Program-made: the position numbers and the translations under genes
Shown here: positions 22,098 to 33,300 of the stretch, piece after piece
Layout of the letters: the number at the start of each line of letters is the position of its first letter
Numbering within the stretch: the stretch's first letter is position 1
Notes under the pieces: generated by a model
Told to the model about the DNA's origin: nothing
The model's input: the letters and a program-made list of their open reading frames with translations, nothing else
The model's database searches: none
Origin: Asterias rubens
Lineage: Eukaryota > Echinodermata > Asteroidea > Forcipulatida > Asteriidae
Assembly: GCF_902459465.1 (NCBI RefSeq)
Contig: NC_047073.1
Span: forward strand, 6,448,001-6,512,000
Direction: 5' to 3'
DNA length: 64,000 nt

Positions 22098-22696
22098 ACA
22101 AAGGCACTGGGCACATCGGTAGTTACTCAAAATAATTGTAAGCATAAAGCTTACTCTCTAAAATGTAAAAGAGTGAAAAACACCACTCTTTACATTAATT
22201 TGACCTGTCCCTCCTATTATGGCTCTTCAAAAAGAGTGGTGGTTATTCCACTCTTTTAGAGGGGTTTCACTCCAGGACAGAGTGAAAAATCACTCAAAAA
22301 GATGCAAACTTCAATCTAAAAGAGTGGAAGACCACTCGAAAAAGAGTTGTCCTTCATATGGCTCTTGAAAGAGTGCTTTTTCACTCTTTTACATAAGAGA
22401 GTGATGGAGAGCTGTTGACAGTATAATATTGTGAGAAACGGTCCCTCTGAAGTGACATAGTTTGTGAGTAAGCCAATTTCTCACTCAATATAATAAAACA
22501 CTTCAGCCCTGAAGCCTTTTTATTTGACATCTGAAAGCACAAATTTGTGCTAAAAGGGGGTTTACAAAAAAATTCTTGGATGACCTTTTGAGTCCCAATT
22601 TTTGACAAAGTTGTTACTTCATGCATTGTGTTGGGAAACAGTAAATGAGAATACTCACTGGTATTTGGCAATTACCAAAGGTGTCCAGTGCCTTAA
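22098..22696 (-). repeat. CACTGGACAC-family MITE interrupted by a nested hairpin element
   Basis: The left part (22098-22160, AAGGCACTGGGCAC...CTTACTC) and the right part (about 22395-22696, GAGAGCTGTTGACAG...GTGTCCAGTGCCTTA) form one minus-strand MITE. Between them is an element of repeated AAAGAGTG / CACTCTTT words whose own ends (AAATGTAAAAGAGTGAAAAA and CACTCTTTTACAT) are inverted repeats. This is a transposon inside a transposon. Confidence 0.8.
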
Positions 22697-22937
22697 AAAA
22701 ACTCATAAAATAGTTCAATGCTTTAACGATACTTAATAATTAACTGATTTTTTAAGTCGAACTATTATAGCTCTGTGCTGCTGGTCAAACGAATGCAACT
22801 TTGTGCATTGTGTTTCTTTATATCAGGCGGTTTGATCGCCCGTTTTACTGTAATGTACGTCTATTAAATTAGGTATTCAGGTTTATACGCAAATGGTAAA
22901 ACTATGATCCAGGGGGGAAGTGTGGTTTTAAGTTGAA

Positions 22938-23345
22938 GTGTCATGGCCGAGCGGATAAGAACACCAGACTCAGCACTCAGCTCTAGTGTTTCTGATCAGC
23001 AGAGTGTGGGTTCGAGTCCCAGTCATGACACTTGGTTAAGCAAGACACTTAACCATTGCTTCGTCCTTCGGATGGGACGTAAAGCCGTCGGTCTCGTGTT
23101 GTGTAACGCACGTAAAATAATCCAGTGCACTTATCGAGTAGGGGTTCGCCCCGGTGTTCCTGGCTGTGGCTGCTGAATGCGCCGTAGCACCTTGTAAACC
23201 ACTATAAGATGATACATAATTGGTTCTCAGAATTAACAACTGCAATAACCTATAATGTATATCTTTCTCTAAAAATGTATACTATATTAAGCGCATTGAG
23301 TACCTTGTTGGTAAATATACGTGCGTTCGATATTATTATTATTAT
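22938..23345 (+). mobile_element. Full-length tRNA-Leu-like SINE
   Basis: The head reads GTCATGGCCGAGCGGATAAG, CCAGACTCAG and GGGTTCGAGTCCCAGTCATG, with tRNA-Leu A and B boxes and an enlarged middle. The body has CTTCGGATGGGACGTAAAGC and TGCGCCGTAGCACC. The tail has ATTAAGCGCATTGAGTACC and a (TTA)n end. It is a retroposon, not a working tRNA gene: the anticodon region does not fold and the body is continuous. Confidence 0.85.
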
Positions 23346-23734
23346 TCAAAAGCTCACCTGCTATGGAAATGGAAGCATATTGCGAAATGATTTCGCCTGA
23401 AATGCCTCCATTGATTAAAAATCAATACAATTAATGTCGAAATATTTGAATCTGATCTCCAAAACTCTCTTCATATTGAATAATAAGGTGAGTTATGAAG
23501 ATTGTGATCGTTGCGGTCGGAGATGTGGTTGATTAGAGTGACAGGTTTTTTGTCTCCACCTGTTTTCTCAACGAATAGGTACTGTTTTAAGCCTGAAACT
23601 TGCGTGCAGTATTGTAGCTTGATTGACAATATGGTCCGTAAGCCAGCATTATTGCCAGCAACAACAACTAAACTAGGAAAAAACTACAAATAAATAGTTA
23701 ACTTGCGGATGTGTAAATATCTTTTGTGTGAGTG

Positions 23735-24340
23735 TTGGCTCTGAGAAGAGCCGGTTTGGTTGGTTTGGTCTCGACGTTTCGAACAGTATACTCTGCTCGT
23801 CTTCAAGTTTACTATTTAGTTTCTTCATATTTCTCCACACCATGCAAAGTTTCAAACAATACTAAACAACTAATCTATAACTCTTTACCTGGTGGACATG
23901 ATATTTGTATATTGTATTTTATTGCACCGTAGAGTATTGCGAGGAGCTTCTCTCAAAGCATAATAACATAGATCTACAACATTAACTTTGTGTGAATGAT
24001 TAATTTGTTTGTGAATTGATAAGTTTAATTTGTTTGGTTAGTATCTTTGTATGATGTGTGCTGTTGTACCCGTAGCCTTTAATAAACTGAAAGTATTTGT
24101 AAATCATTAATAACTTTTGTCGAATCAATTTGTTCGTTGTGGAATTTGACAAACATATTGCGGTTTGTGTATTTTTAGTTGTGTCTTTTCGTCAGATATA
24201 CTTTCAACAGTTGTGCTTAGGCCTAGAGGCATTTGGACACGATTGGTAGTTAATCAAAATAGTTGTTAGCATAACAACTTACTTGGTAACGAGCAATAAG
24301 CCACTTCGGAATGTCAGTGGCACATGTCTGTTACTAGTGA
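23735..24340. repeat. Foldback fragment and MITE fragment
   Basis: 23740-23870 holds GGTCTCGACGTTTCGAACAG and CACCATGCAAAGTTTCAAAC, words also found in the FB-1 elements. 24225-24310 holds TTTGGACACGATTGGTAG and AACTTACTTGGTAACGAGC, a fragment of the CACTGGACAC family. The rest shows nothing recognisable. Confidence 0.5.
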
Positions 24341-24428
24341 CAACGGACTTTGTCTATCTCCCGTAACCTTTTGACAATACCCGCTGGTATTGTCAAAAGG
24401 TCATGGGAGATAGACAAACTCCGTTGTC
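24339..24428. repeat. Near-perfect hairpin with about 42-base arms
   Basis: ACGGACTTTGTCTATCTCCC and CCTTTTGACAATACC on the left pair with GGTATTGTCAAAAGG and GGGAGATAGACAAACTCCGT on the right. Followed by a C-run (24471-24483). Confidence 0.9.
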
Positions 24429-24544
24429 AGTGTTGTCATCAACGGATGACTCCTGGAGACTCATTCTGACCCCCCCCCCCCCCGGAGTGAAGGAGGATGT
24501 TTCAATAGAGGGCGATATCACAGACGTAGCTGTGTACACAGTCC

Positions 24545-24600
24545 GTCGCACGCTTGACAGAAATTGAGGGGGGGGGGAGGGGGGGAGAGGGCGGGGGTCA
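24545..24600 (+). other. G-run cluster (quadruplex-capable)
   Basis: Four or more G-tracts of 4-10 bases (GAGGGGGGGGGAGGGGGG and GCGGGGG). A second such cluster lies at 25047-25095. Both are in the intergenic region upstream of NUP155. Confidence 0.7.
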
Positions 24601-24758
24601 CAGAATCTCCTGCCAGGCTGCCCGGCCCCTTCACTTGGCAGTGCCCAGAATGTCCGCGAGGCCAGGAAAGATTGTGCAGATTAAGAACCAGTTGGTGCAG
24701 ACCCTATTCGCGCCTATTTCGATCATTCGAGACTAAATTCTCACAACTTTTTTTTAAT

Positions 24759-24906
24759 TAGGCCGTGTCCGAAACGGCGACTTCGGCTACAGCTACGGCT
24801 AGATCGCGCGCGTCTGCCTATTCTTCAACACTGGTAGACGCGCTGATCTAGACCAGAGCCGTCTAGACGTAGCTGTAGCCGAAGTCGTCGTTTCGGACAC
24901 GGCCTA
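24759..24906. repeat. Foldback MITE flanked by TA
   Basis: TAGGCCGTGTCCGAAACGGC at the left is mirrored by GTTTCGGACACGGCCTA at the right. The arms continue (ACTTCGGCTACAGCTACG / CGTAGCTGTAGCCGAAGT) to a short loop rich in GATC-like words. Confidence 0.9.
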
Positions 24907-25046
24907 TGCATTACAGTAGGCTAGGCCTAGCCTACTGTGACATAAACGTTGTTGAGTGAGTATCGTCACTCATACTGAAAAAAATAAACACCCAATGTTT
25001 TCGTGACTGTCATTAAATCATTGGGTTGTGGTGGTCAAATAGGGGT

Positions 25047-25095
25047 GTGGGGAGGGGGAGGGGAGGGGGGGGGGGGTAATGGGTTTGGGGTGATG
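25047..25095 (+). other. Second G-run cluster
   Basis: GGGGTGTGGGGAGGGGGAGG followed by a run of about 12 G and GGGTTTGGGG. This is a strong quadruplex candidate on the plus strand. Confidence 0.75.
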
Positions 25096-27239
25096 GGTCG
25101 GGTCTGGCGCCTTTTCTGCATTCAAAGCCCGACAAGAACACCGCTCTCAAACAATTCTGCTCGTACCCACAATACTCAACGCAAATGTACACACGGCAAT
25201 TCACCTTGCTTGAGTTGGGGGAAAGAGGTTAGCAGTGAAATTTAGTGTGTAGTGAATGGCGGACTAACTGCATGGTACGGATCACATGGACTCCGTTGTT
25301 GGTAATAAATAAATGACGTTAATTCAACCAGGTTTAAACATTCTATTTAGGTGTATTGTAATGCTGTATTCAAAATTGTATTATGTAGAAATGTGTGTGT
25401 ATTTAAGTGTCCAAATAAACCCTCGATACATTCTGTGACCGGGTCGTTTTTTACAACTGCCCAAACTCCCAACTCGTTGTTGTTGCCCAGTATTCGGACG
25501 CGAATAGTACAATGGAGATTTGGGATTTAGATTTGCAATGATTGTTGTGTCATCGTGTCATACGGAGGAAGGATCTCAATGATTGCAGTATACTCATTTA
25601 AAAATATATCAAGCCATACTCATTACTCTCCATTTATAGCCCCAATGTTGAATGTGTCCAGCCCTATCGTCATGGTTGTTTGTGTGGGTTCAAATCCAGC
25701 AGTTATTCCCAAAGCCAAATGCAAAGGCAAAGCTAACCATACCCGTCGGGAGGAGGGTTACGTTATCGCAACTAAGCTAACCACTGATTTCACAGTGTTA
25801 GTGTAGTGAGTAGACTAGTAGAAATTCTAATGATATAAAAAGTGGGATAACTTTCCGTATGGCGCCACCACTTTTCCACTAATTTTTACAAAAAGGGATA
25901 TCACATTGTCAATGAGAGGTTAATTAGATTTAGATAGGCCTATATTATTATTATTTCATTTTGAATGAAAAAGTGGTGGCACCATAATAATAATGACACT
26001 TCTTATATAGCGCATTTCACAATAACCGTATCAATGCACTTTACATTAGTGCCCTGGTCATAGGGCCAATAAAATCCCTTTTGATGTTTCTTAGCTCCCT
26101 AGGGAGTATACAACCTTGGCAACAGTTTATATCGCTCCAAAGGCTTTTTCATTCACAAGATCAAATAGATCTTGCAGGTACCCATTTATACACATTCACC
26201 CATAAGAAAACTTTTCCCACAATTATTTAATTTGTACAATTTGTAATCATACAAAGGCAATTTAGAGCGATTTTCTTAATAATATCCCCTTAAGGCTTGA
26301 CCATGTTGACTTGACTTACTAGAGAGGGAATTATTACTAGAGTTCTATTGCTTGACAATGACAGGAAGATCATAAACTACACTAACTGTCACTATCAATC
26401 ATGACGACTATGGAGTAATGAATGTTCTTTGTCTAAATTGTGAATGCTTTAATACTCACAGAGTGAAACAATACTAGAAATAAATAAAAACAAAATTATT
26501 TCAGCATAGGTAGATAGGTAGGGCCAAATGTGTACAAATATTATCTTTCATATCTGACTTAAGTTCCGACAACATAACCCTCCTCCCTCAACTAATCTGA
26601 CTTTAAAAAAACAGACATATTAGCCTTCAAAATATTCCCCTGAAGGAATTTGTCTCTTTAATTTTATAAAATGCTATAATGTTGACATTTAAAAAGAATC
26701 CTTAAAAAAAGAATGTTTAAAATTAAAACATTAGACATTCCATTTAGAGACATTATCATTAAGAAAGTTTGCATTTCTTGTATTAGTTTTGGACATGTAT
26801 GTCTATCGAGCATTAGCAGTAGCTAGACCAATTTTAGTTGTGGGCTCTATACCTAACTGTAGTCTACCAAGGGAGAGCAGTTTTAAAACGAAATTATTCA
26901 TGTTTAGACAAGGTAAGATATGGGGCCATCATAGCTGAAGTTCAATCTAGGTGAAATCTATGCTGGGCAGCATAGTGTATTTTTCTCTTAGTTCTGGGGA
27001 GGACTACCCGGCTACCGGCACTGCCAATTGTAAAATATCAAACTTGTGTATATGTTTTCTTTATTCTTCAATTTAGTGGTGTTTATCCTGTTGTGTCTTG
27101 TATTGTTGTAACAGACTCATCCATCACAAACCTTGGCTTTTAGGACGATGCCTACATGTGCAAATGTGGAAATAAATGTTCTATTGATTGTGATTGGCTG
27201 TTTTTTATTTGCATTGATAGTTGCCTACTTGCGGATAGT
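25096..27239. other. Intergenic region upstream of NUP155
   Basis: 25978-26215 looks like a minus-strand SINE body/tail (TATATAGCGCATTTCAC, CCCTAGGGAGTATACA, GGTACCCATTTATACAC). 26790-27010 is an interspersed repeat (GTAGCTAGACCAATTTTAGT, GGGCCATCATAGCTGAAG, GCTGGGCAGCATAGTGTATT) whose other copy hosts the 74-bp satellite. No gene seen. The NUP155 promoter must lie here or further up but has no clear mark. Confidence 0.5.
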
Positions 27240-27387
27240 ATGATGGCTCAAACATCCTTTAGTGTTGGTCCAGCATTGACCACTGCACGTAATAATCTAC
27301 AGACTGCTGGTCAACATGTAGATTCCTTCATCAATCAGGATAAAACCTACAATGAATTAGCTCAGCTTCTCAATGTCACTTCATCAG
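27240..27387 (+). other. NUP155: NUP155 first coding exon and start choice
   Basis: The exon begins the protein with tandem ATG codons at 27240 and 27243 ([10 protein letters not shown]), followed by the conserved helix [20 protein letters not shown]. The frame stays open upstream to 27156 and would add 28 residues, including a hydrophobic DWLFFICID stretch. I prefer the 27240 start because Nup155 proteins begin with a short polar segment before this helix. A plausible acceptor (TTGCATTGATAG) ends near 27220, so the 5' UTR may be spliced to an upstream non-coding exon that I could not identify. Confidence 0.75.
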
Positions 27388-30300
27388 GTGAGTAACCAAG
27401 GGCTCCAAATTTACGCTGGATCGCAGAGGGGCAAGGCCAGTGCTTTTAGCTTTGGTCAAGTGAACTTAATGCCGGAAAAGGTCTTGTTATACACACAAAT
27501 ACTGTTGTTAATAATATGAAATATATTTTCTTTCATTTAATAACTATATTTCTATTTCAGTTTAAAATAAAAGTTTTTGTTTTAATACTTGTTTGAACAA
27601 CGAACCCAGCCGACCGTTTTTCATGTGCATCATCATGCATGCTGCATACAAGTTTCCCATTCAGGATTTATTCTGTTTGGTGTTACCATGATACTCTATG
27701 TAGACCTTTATCATGCTGTCACCATCTTGGTCATGTTCCCTGTTTCCAATAACAGTAATGAATGCTAACATTATTTGTGCATGGCACCAGACTATTATTT
27801 CATCAAGCCTCAGTTTTGTTACAATGAGTTGGAATGGAGTAAAATCAAGATGACCACACCATGATAAAGGTCTATAGCTTATGTACTGGGGACTACCATT
27901 CTAGCTGTATGTTATTGAATGTTATGCTTTCATTATTTGACAGCTCATGCTACTGTAAGTGGGATTAGTGATGTGGATTATCCATCATTATCATCATCTT
28001 CTGTTGGATTAGCGGACTTGCCACAACTCAGTCCAGCAAAGCAAGTACCTCTACCTCCAGAACTTGTGGAACAGTTTGGACGTATCCTTTTTGTACCAAT
28101 GTATGGGCCTGAATTACTGGCAATACAGTCAACTCTTGTTAATACGAGGTCCGCAGGACAAGTGAGTTTCCTCATAGTATTCAAAGCTCGGAATATCCAA
28201 TTGCAGTAATATCAATGCATAATAGATGTTAAATTTGCATCAAGGATAAAGAATATTATTTTGGTTTTTACCCATACACCGATGTGTGTAATTGGCACTG
28301 TATACTCAGGACTTTCCCGAGTCCTGTGAGAAAATATCACAGGCATATTACACAAGTGGGATTCGAACCCACGACTCTTGCAATTCTAAAGCAGTGTCTT
28401 ACCAACTAGACTACCGTGCCCTTGGTAGCTAGAGGCAGTTAGAATCCTATGTTTTGGCAGCGGGTACTGCATCAATAGAATAATAGATGTTAAGTTTGTA
28501 TCGGGGATAAAGAATATCAATGCAAGCTTGATATAATGGCTGTACGTGTACAGAGATGAGGGTTTAGACACAGGAGTTGGATAACTGTGTGCATACAGTA
28601 GTAGGGTGTGCATGGTTCCCCACAAACAAGCACAACATTGGGCTAATAAAACTGTTTTTAATTGAGTTAGGTTAGTTTGGAAGTCAATTAATAAAATCAA
28701 TTTACATTTTACATGATTGACAACTATTCCGAGATTTTAACTTGCTGTTCTTGTTAAGTGAAGTTGCGGTGTAGTCAACAAATGGGTTCTTGATTCCCAT
28801 TGGTAACCACCAGTGCAATGCTAAATGGTTCATTGCTGAATGCTGAATGGGTTTTTCGTTTTTCTTTTTACATAACTAGAGCAGGGCTTCAACTTTTTCC
28901 TGATAAACTTCTAGAAAATCAATGTCAATCTTTGACCTATTTAGTGGAGAACTGGATTTTATTCTGACTTGATTCCTTGATGTGTGCAATTCAGACATGC
29001 AATGTAACTGCATGATGGGAGTGTTTCCAGAGATAAGCCGAGCTTGGCTGTCAGTGGACAGCGACATTTTTGTCTGGAACTATGAAGATGGGTAAATTAA
29101 AAATAAAATATTTATTTAGTAATTGTTTGTAACGATTTATATGTTTAAAAAATAGATAGTGTGACGTCAATCGAGACAGACTTTGCCTCGATCGAACATC
29201 AAACACAAGTACGTGCAAGTACATGCAAGTCCTAGTCGTAAGTTTGTACGTTTCGAAAAAAAGGTTTATTTCTTGCATTTTTCCGGCTATGTTGACCATG
29301 TGTATTGCTGCTGGAGGCAGCAAAACAACTAAAAATGGGGTCAGTTTGCAAAGTGGTCCGGGCCGATGTCTTTTCCAGCGCTGTGCAGCAAATAATTTGT
29401 GCCGTCGTGCTTCACAATCCGGAATACACCACACATTTTGATATGAAGAGAAAAGTTCTTTTCTAAAACATGATGCGATCCCAACAACTTTCCAGCTAGT
29501 GGGAAGTTGAAGAAGGTACCTGAAAGACGTGACGAACTTAAAGGAGAATTTGCATAACGTGAACAAAATCGGGTATTGTTTCAACTTTGAGGGCATGTTG
29601 TTAGCTTGCGCCAAGCTTCACTATCTTGTGTTGGCACTGCATGCGATTCACCTTGCTGGGTAATCTGAGTGGACCCTCCACACAGCAGCCATACAGAGCG
29701 TGTAGTCTGCTCCGTGACCATAGTTCTGTACGTAGGCATCATACCGATCAGGTACCCAGACATAGTGTACGGGGCCAGACTACACATTTTCTCTTCAAAT
29801 ATTGCGCCTCGATTGACGTCACAAACAGTGCCCTCTCGGGTCGGGCCTACTTTTAAATTTGTAAATAAAATGGATGTTAGTTCTTTAAGATGCACTGTGT
29901 TTCTTGTACACTGAGCCTGCATCAGACTATTCCAGTAAGTGTAGTTTATTGTGATGGTTTCATATTTTTGTATTTGTGATTTCAGAGGTGACTTGGCTTA
30001 TTTTGATGGTTTAAGTGAAACCATACTTTGTGCTGGGTTGGTGCGACCTAAACCCAATATCTTCCAAAGTCATATTCGCTTCTTACTGTGTTTGGTGACC
30101 CCTGTGGAGATAGTACTTCTTGGAGTCAGCTTTGGTCAAGCACATGATGGTATGTATGTTAATTACACTAGATATTATCTTTGAAATGTCTATACATTTT
30201 ATTACTGTTGAATTATGTGGCATCCATCTTTCATTATTTTACTCACTGTTATTTGTTTTAAATTGTATGCTTAATTTTCATTGTCAATATGAAATTGAAT

Positions 30301-33300
30301 TGAATTGAATTGAACTGAATTGAATTGAATTGAATTAAATTGAATTGAATATGTAGTTAATAAGCATGCCACTCAATCAAAACGACAACATTGGCAAAGG
30401 ACTGGTCTTTAGAGGCACTGGAAATATTTGGTACATAGTTGTCAAAGACCAGTATTCTCACTTGGTGAATCCCAACATATGCATAAAGTAAAAAACCTGT
30501 GAAACTTTATGCTGTTAAACTAAGTTGTAAGAAAATATTGCAGGAGAAAAAAAAAACACCTTGTTGCACAAATTTGTGTGCTTTCAGATGCATAATAAAA
30601 GGCCGCAGCTGAAGCCTTTTGTTATTTGAGTGAGAAATTACCTCTTTCTCAAAAAATTACCTAATTTTTCACAATGTTTTATACTATCAACAGCTCTCCA
30701 TTGCCTGTTTTTAGTCAGTTTTTATGCTAAAAAGTGCTAGTCACTTTTTATGCTAAAAATGTCCATTGCCCTTAATGTGACCAATCATGATCCTCAAATT
30801 ACAAACCACTCGGCTAAAACTGAAGTGTGACATGATTTTGTTTTCTTCATATTGCACCACATTTTTTTTAAATTAGTGTCAAAGCTTGTTTCTTGCACTA
30901 TTTTCTACAGGATCGCTCTAATGGCCTCAAGATACTCACACAAACTAATTGTTTTCTAAATACATGTGCACTTTAATTTCAGTACAATATAAATACTTGT
31001 TTCTCCCCTTTAGATGTAACTGGAAATGACTACAGTCGCTGTGAGATGCATTTGTTACCAGACCCATTGTTTTCTATACCATCTGACAGTACGTACATGC
31101 TGAGTATCAAATCAACACCCAATGGACGAATCTTCTTAGCTGGCAAGGATGGCTGCTTGTATGAGATTGTGTACCAGGTACAACATTTTACATATATAAC
31201 AATCTTCCTGGCAATACATATCCAAATGGAAACCAGTCAACTCTCCCCACAAAGTCGACCACTACAAAGTTGCCCCCTCACTTACAAGATGGCCCCTCTC
31301 AAAATCGCCCCCTCACAAAGTCGCCTCCTGACAGAGTCGCCCCCCCCCCCCCCCCGCCACCTGACAAAGTTACCCTCACTATTCTCTACTACTTTCTGGG
31401 GGCGATAGAAAAAAGGGACGGTTTTGTCTACTTTATTTTTTCCTGGTATTTAGATTGAGGAAGTAATTGTTCAAATTTTCATAAATTAATGTACTTTATT
31501 TTTCAAATAATATCCGTTTGTTAATTGTTTGTCTACAAAAACAATTTTCTTCTTTGAAAAAATTACTTTACTTTATGGTGTAGAGAACCACATCGCTGTC
31601 AGGACTTGTCTCCACATTGTTAGATAACTTAACAATCATTTTCAATAGTTTAAAAGGCCAATCACATAACAAAGTATATGTGAATTACTAAAGATGAAAT
31701 TGTTGTGTTAATCCAGGCCTGGAATTTCATCTTTGAAAGGGCTAGGCCATTTTTATTTTGAAAAAGGCACTTCTATTGAAAAATCTTAAAGTCAATGGGT
31801 AAGTTGTAAAGGGGCAACAAGGCCAAGACATGGGGCATTTGTGGCCATGGCTTCTGTGGTCTGTGTGTAACTCCAGGACTGCCTCAACTCCCAAGTTTAT
31901 TTGGGCATATTCATTAGGTTCAACCTGCCTATTGGAGTATAGTAAACTTGTTATCGACTATATTTTGCAGATTTTTAGAAGAAAAAAACGTATCAATATT
32001 TGATTAGGAAGTTCTCTGATCTTAACAGTTTATTTTTGTTATTTGTTACTAATTCAATCCAGGCCCAGGATGGATGGTTCAGTCGCAAGTGTCGTAAAGT
32101 CAACCATTCTAGTAGCTCTCTCTCGTTTCTAGTGCCTTCATTTCTTAATTTCTCAGAAGATGGTAAGTTGATATTGAAATTATTGTAAAATGTTTAAAGA
32201 CACTGGACACTATTTGTAATTGTCAAAGATCAGTCTTCTCACTTGGTGTATCTCAACAAATGCATAAAATAACAAAGCTGAGAAAATTTGAACTCAATTG
32301 GTCGTCAAAGTTGCGAGATAATGATGGAAGAAAAAACACCCTTGTCACATGAAGTTGGGTGCTTTCAGATGCTTGAATTCGAGACCTCAGCTGAGGTCTC
32401 GAATACAATTCAAATATTTTAGTGAGAGATTACTTCTTTCTAAAAAACTATGTTACTTCTGAGGGAGCCGTTTCTCACATTGTTTTGTACTATCAACAGC
32501 TCTCCATTGCTCGTTACCTAGGTGTTAACTAACAATTATTTTGAGTAATAATCAATATTGTCCAGTGCCTTAAATCAATTAGAAATAAAATCACCAATGG
32601 GTGAGTTCATATTGAACCATACAATACAACAAAAAGTTGTGTGCTTTCAGATGCTTGATTTCGAGACCTCAAAATCTAATTCTGAGGTCTCAAAATGAAA
32701 TTCAAATATTTTAGTAGAAACTTACTTCGTATTGAAAACTACGTAACTTCGGAGGGAGCTGTTTCCCACAATATTTTTTACTATCAACAACTCTCCATTG
32801 ATCGTTAACAACTAAGTTTTTATGCTTTCAATTATTTCGAGTAATTACCAATAGTGTCAAGTTTCTTTAAAGTGACTTAAACTACAAAAGTTTTGATGCA
32901 AATTTTTCTTTGTGAAATTTTATGTAGTTGTTTTCTTTCTGTATTTCATTAGATCCCATAGCCGAGATAACTATAGATGAAACTAGACACATTCTGTACA
33001 CGCGGTCAGAGAGAGGTACAATACAGGTGTATGACATGGGATCCGATGGGTGTAGTATGAGTCGAGTCACTGCAGTCTCTCACTACTCAATGATGAAACA
33101 AGCTATCTTCTATGCAAGGTTAGTTTCAAAAAACAGTATATTGGGATATTCTATCATCAGGGAGCAAGTTCGAGTGTGCACCATGGTTAACTAAAGGTTG
33201 ACCATTTGCACTGGAACTCAGGCTGGTCAACCATTGGTTGACTACTGAAGTCGACCATTTGGAACCAGCCTCGAGCCCATAGTTTCTTCACTGGTCCCAA

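Noticed and set aside
22940..23035. Possible tRNA-Leu gene (also at 40900, 55850, 61795 and, minus strand, 28335-28412)
   Set aside because: The A and B boxes are tRNA-like, but the stems and anticodon loop do not fold properly and each is continuous with a SINE body and tail.
25555..25806. Plus-strand ORF of 83 residues upstream of NUP155
   Set aside because: No recognisable domain, no clear start or splice context, and composition like random intergenic DNA.
29051..29922. Minus-strand ORFs of 187 and 113 residues, with similar ones at 6979-7497
   Set aside because: They lie in the two THAP-like transposon copies and differ between copies by frameshifts; not independent genes.
31178..31408. 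Extension of the NUP155 exon 5 frame for about 77 codons
   Set aside because: Exon 5 ends at a good donor (CAG/GTACAA) and joins exon 6 in phase with the conserved protein; the extension is low-complexity proline/serine from C-rich repeats.
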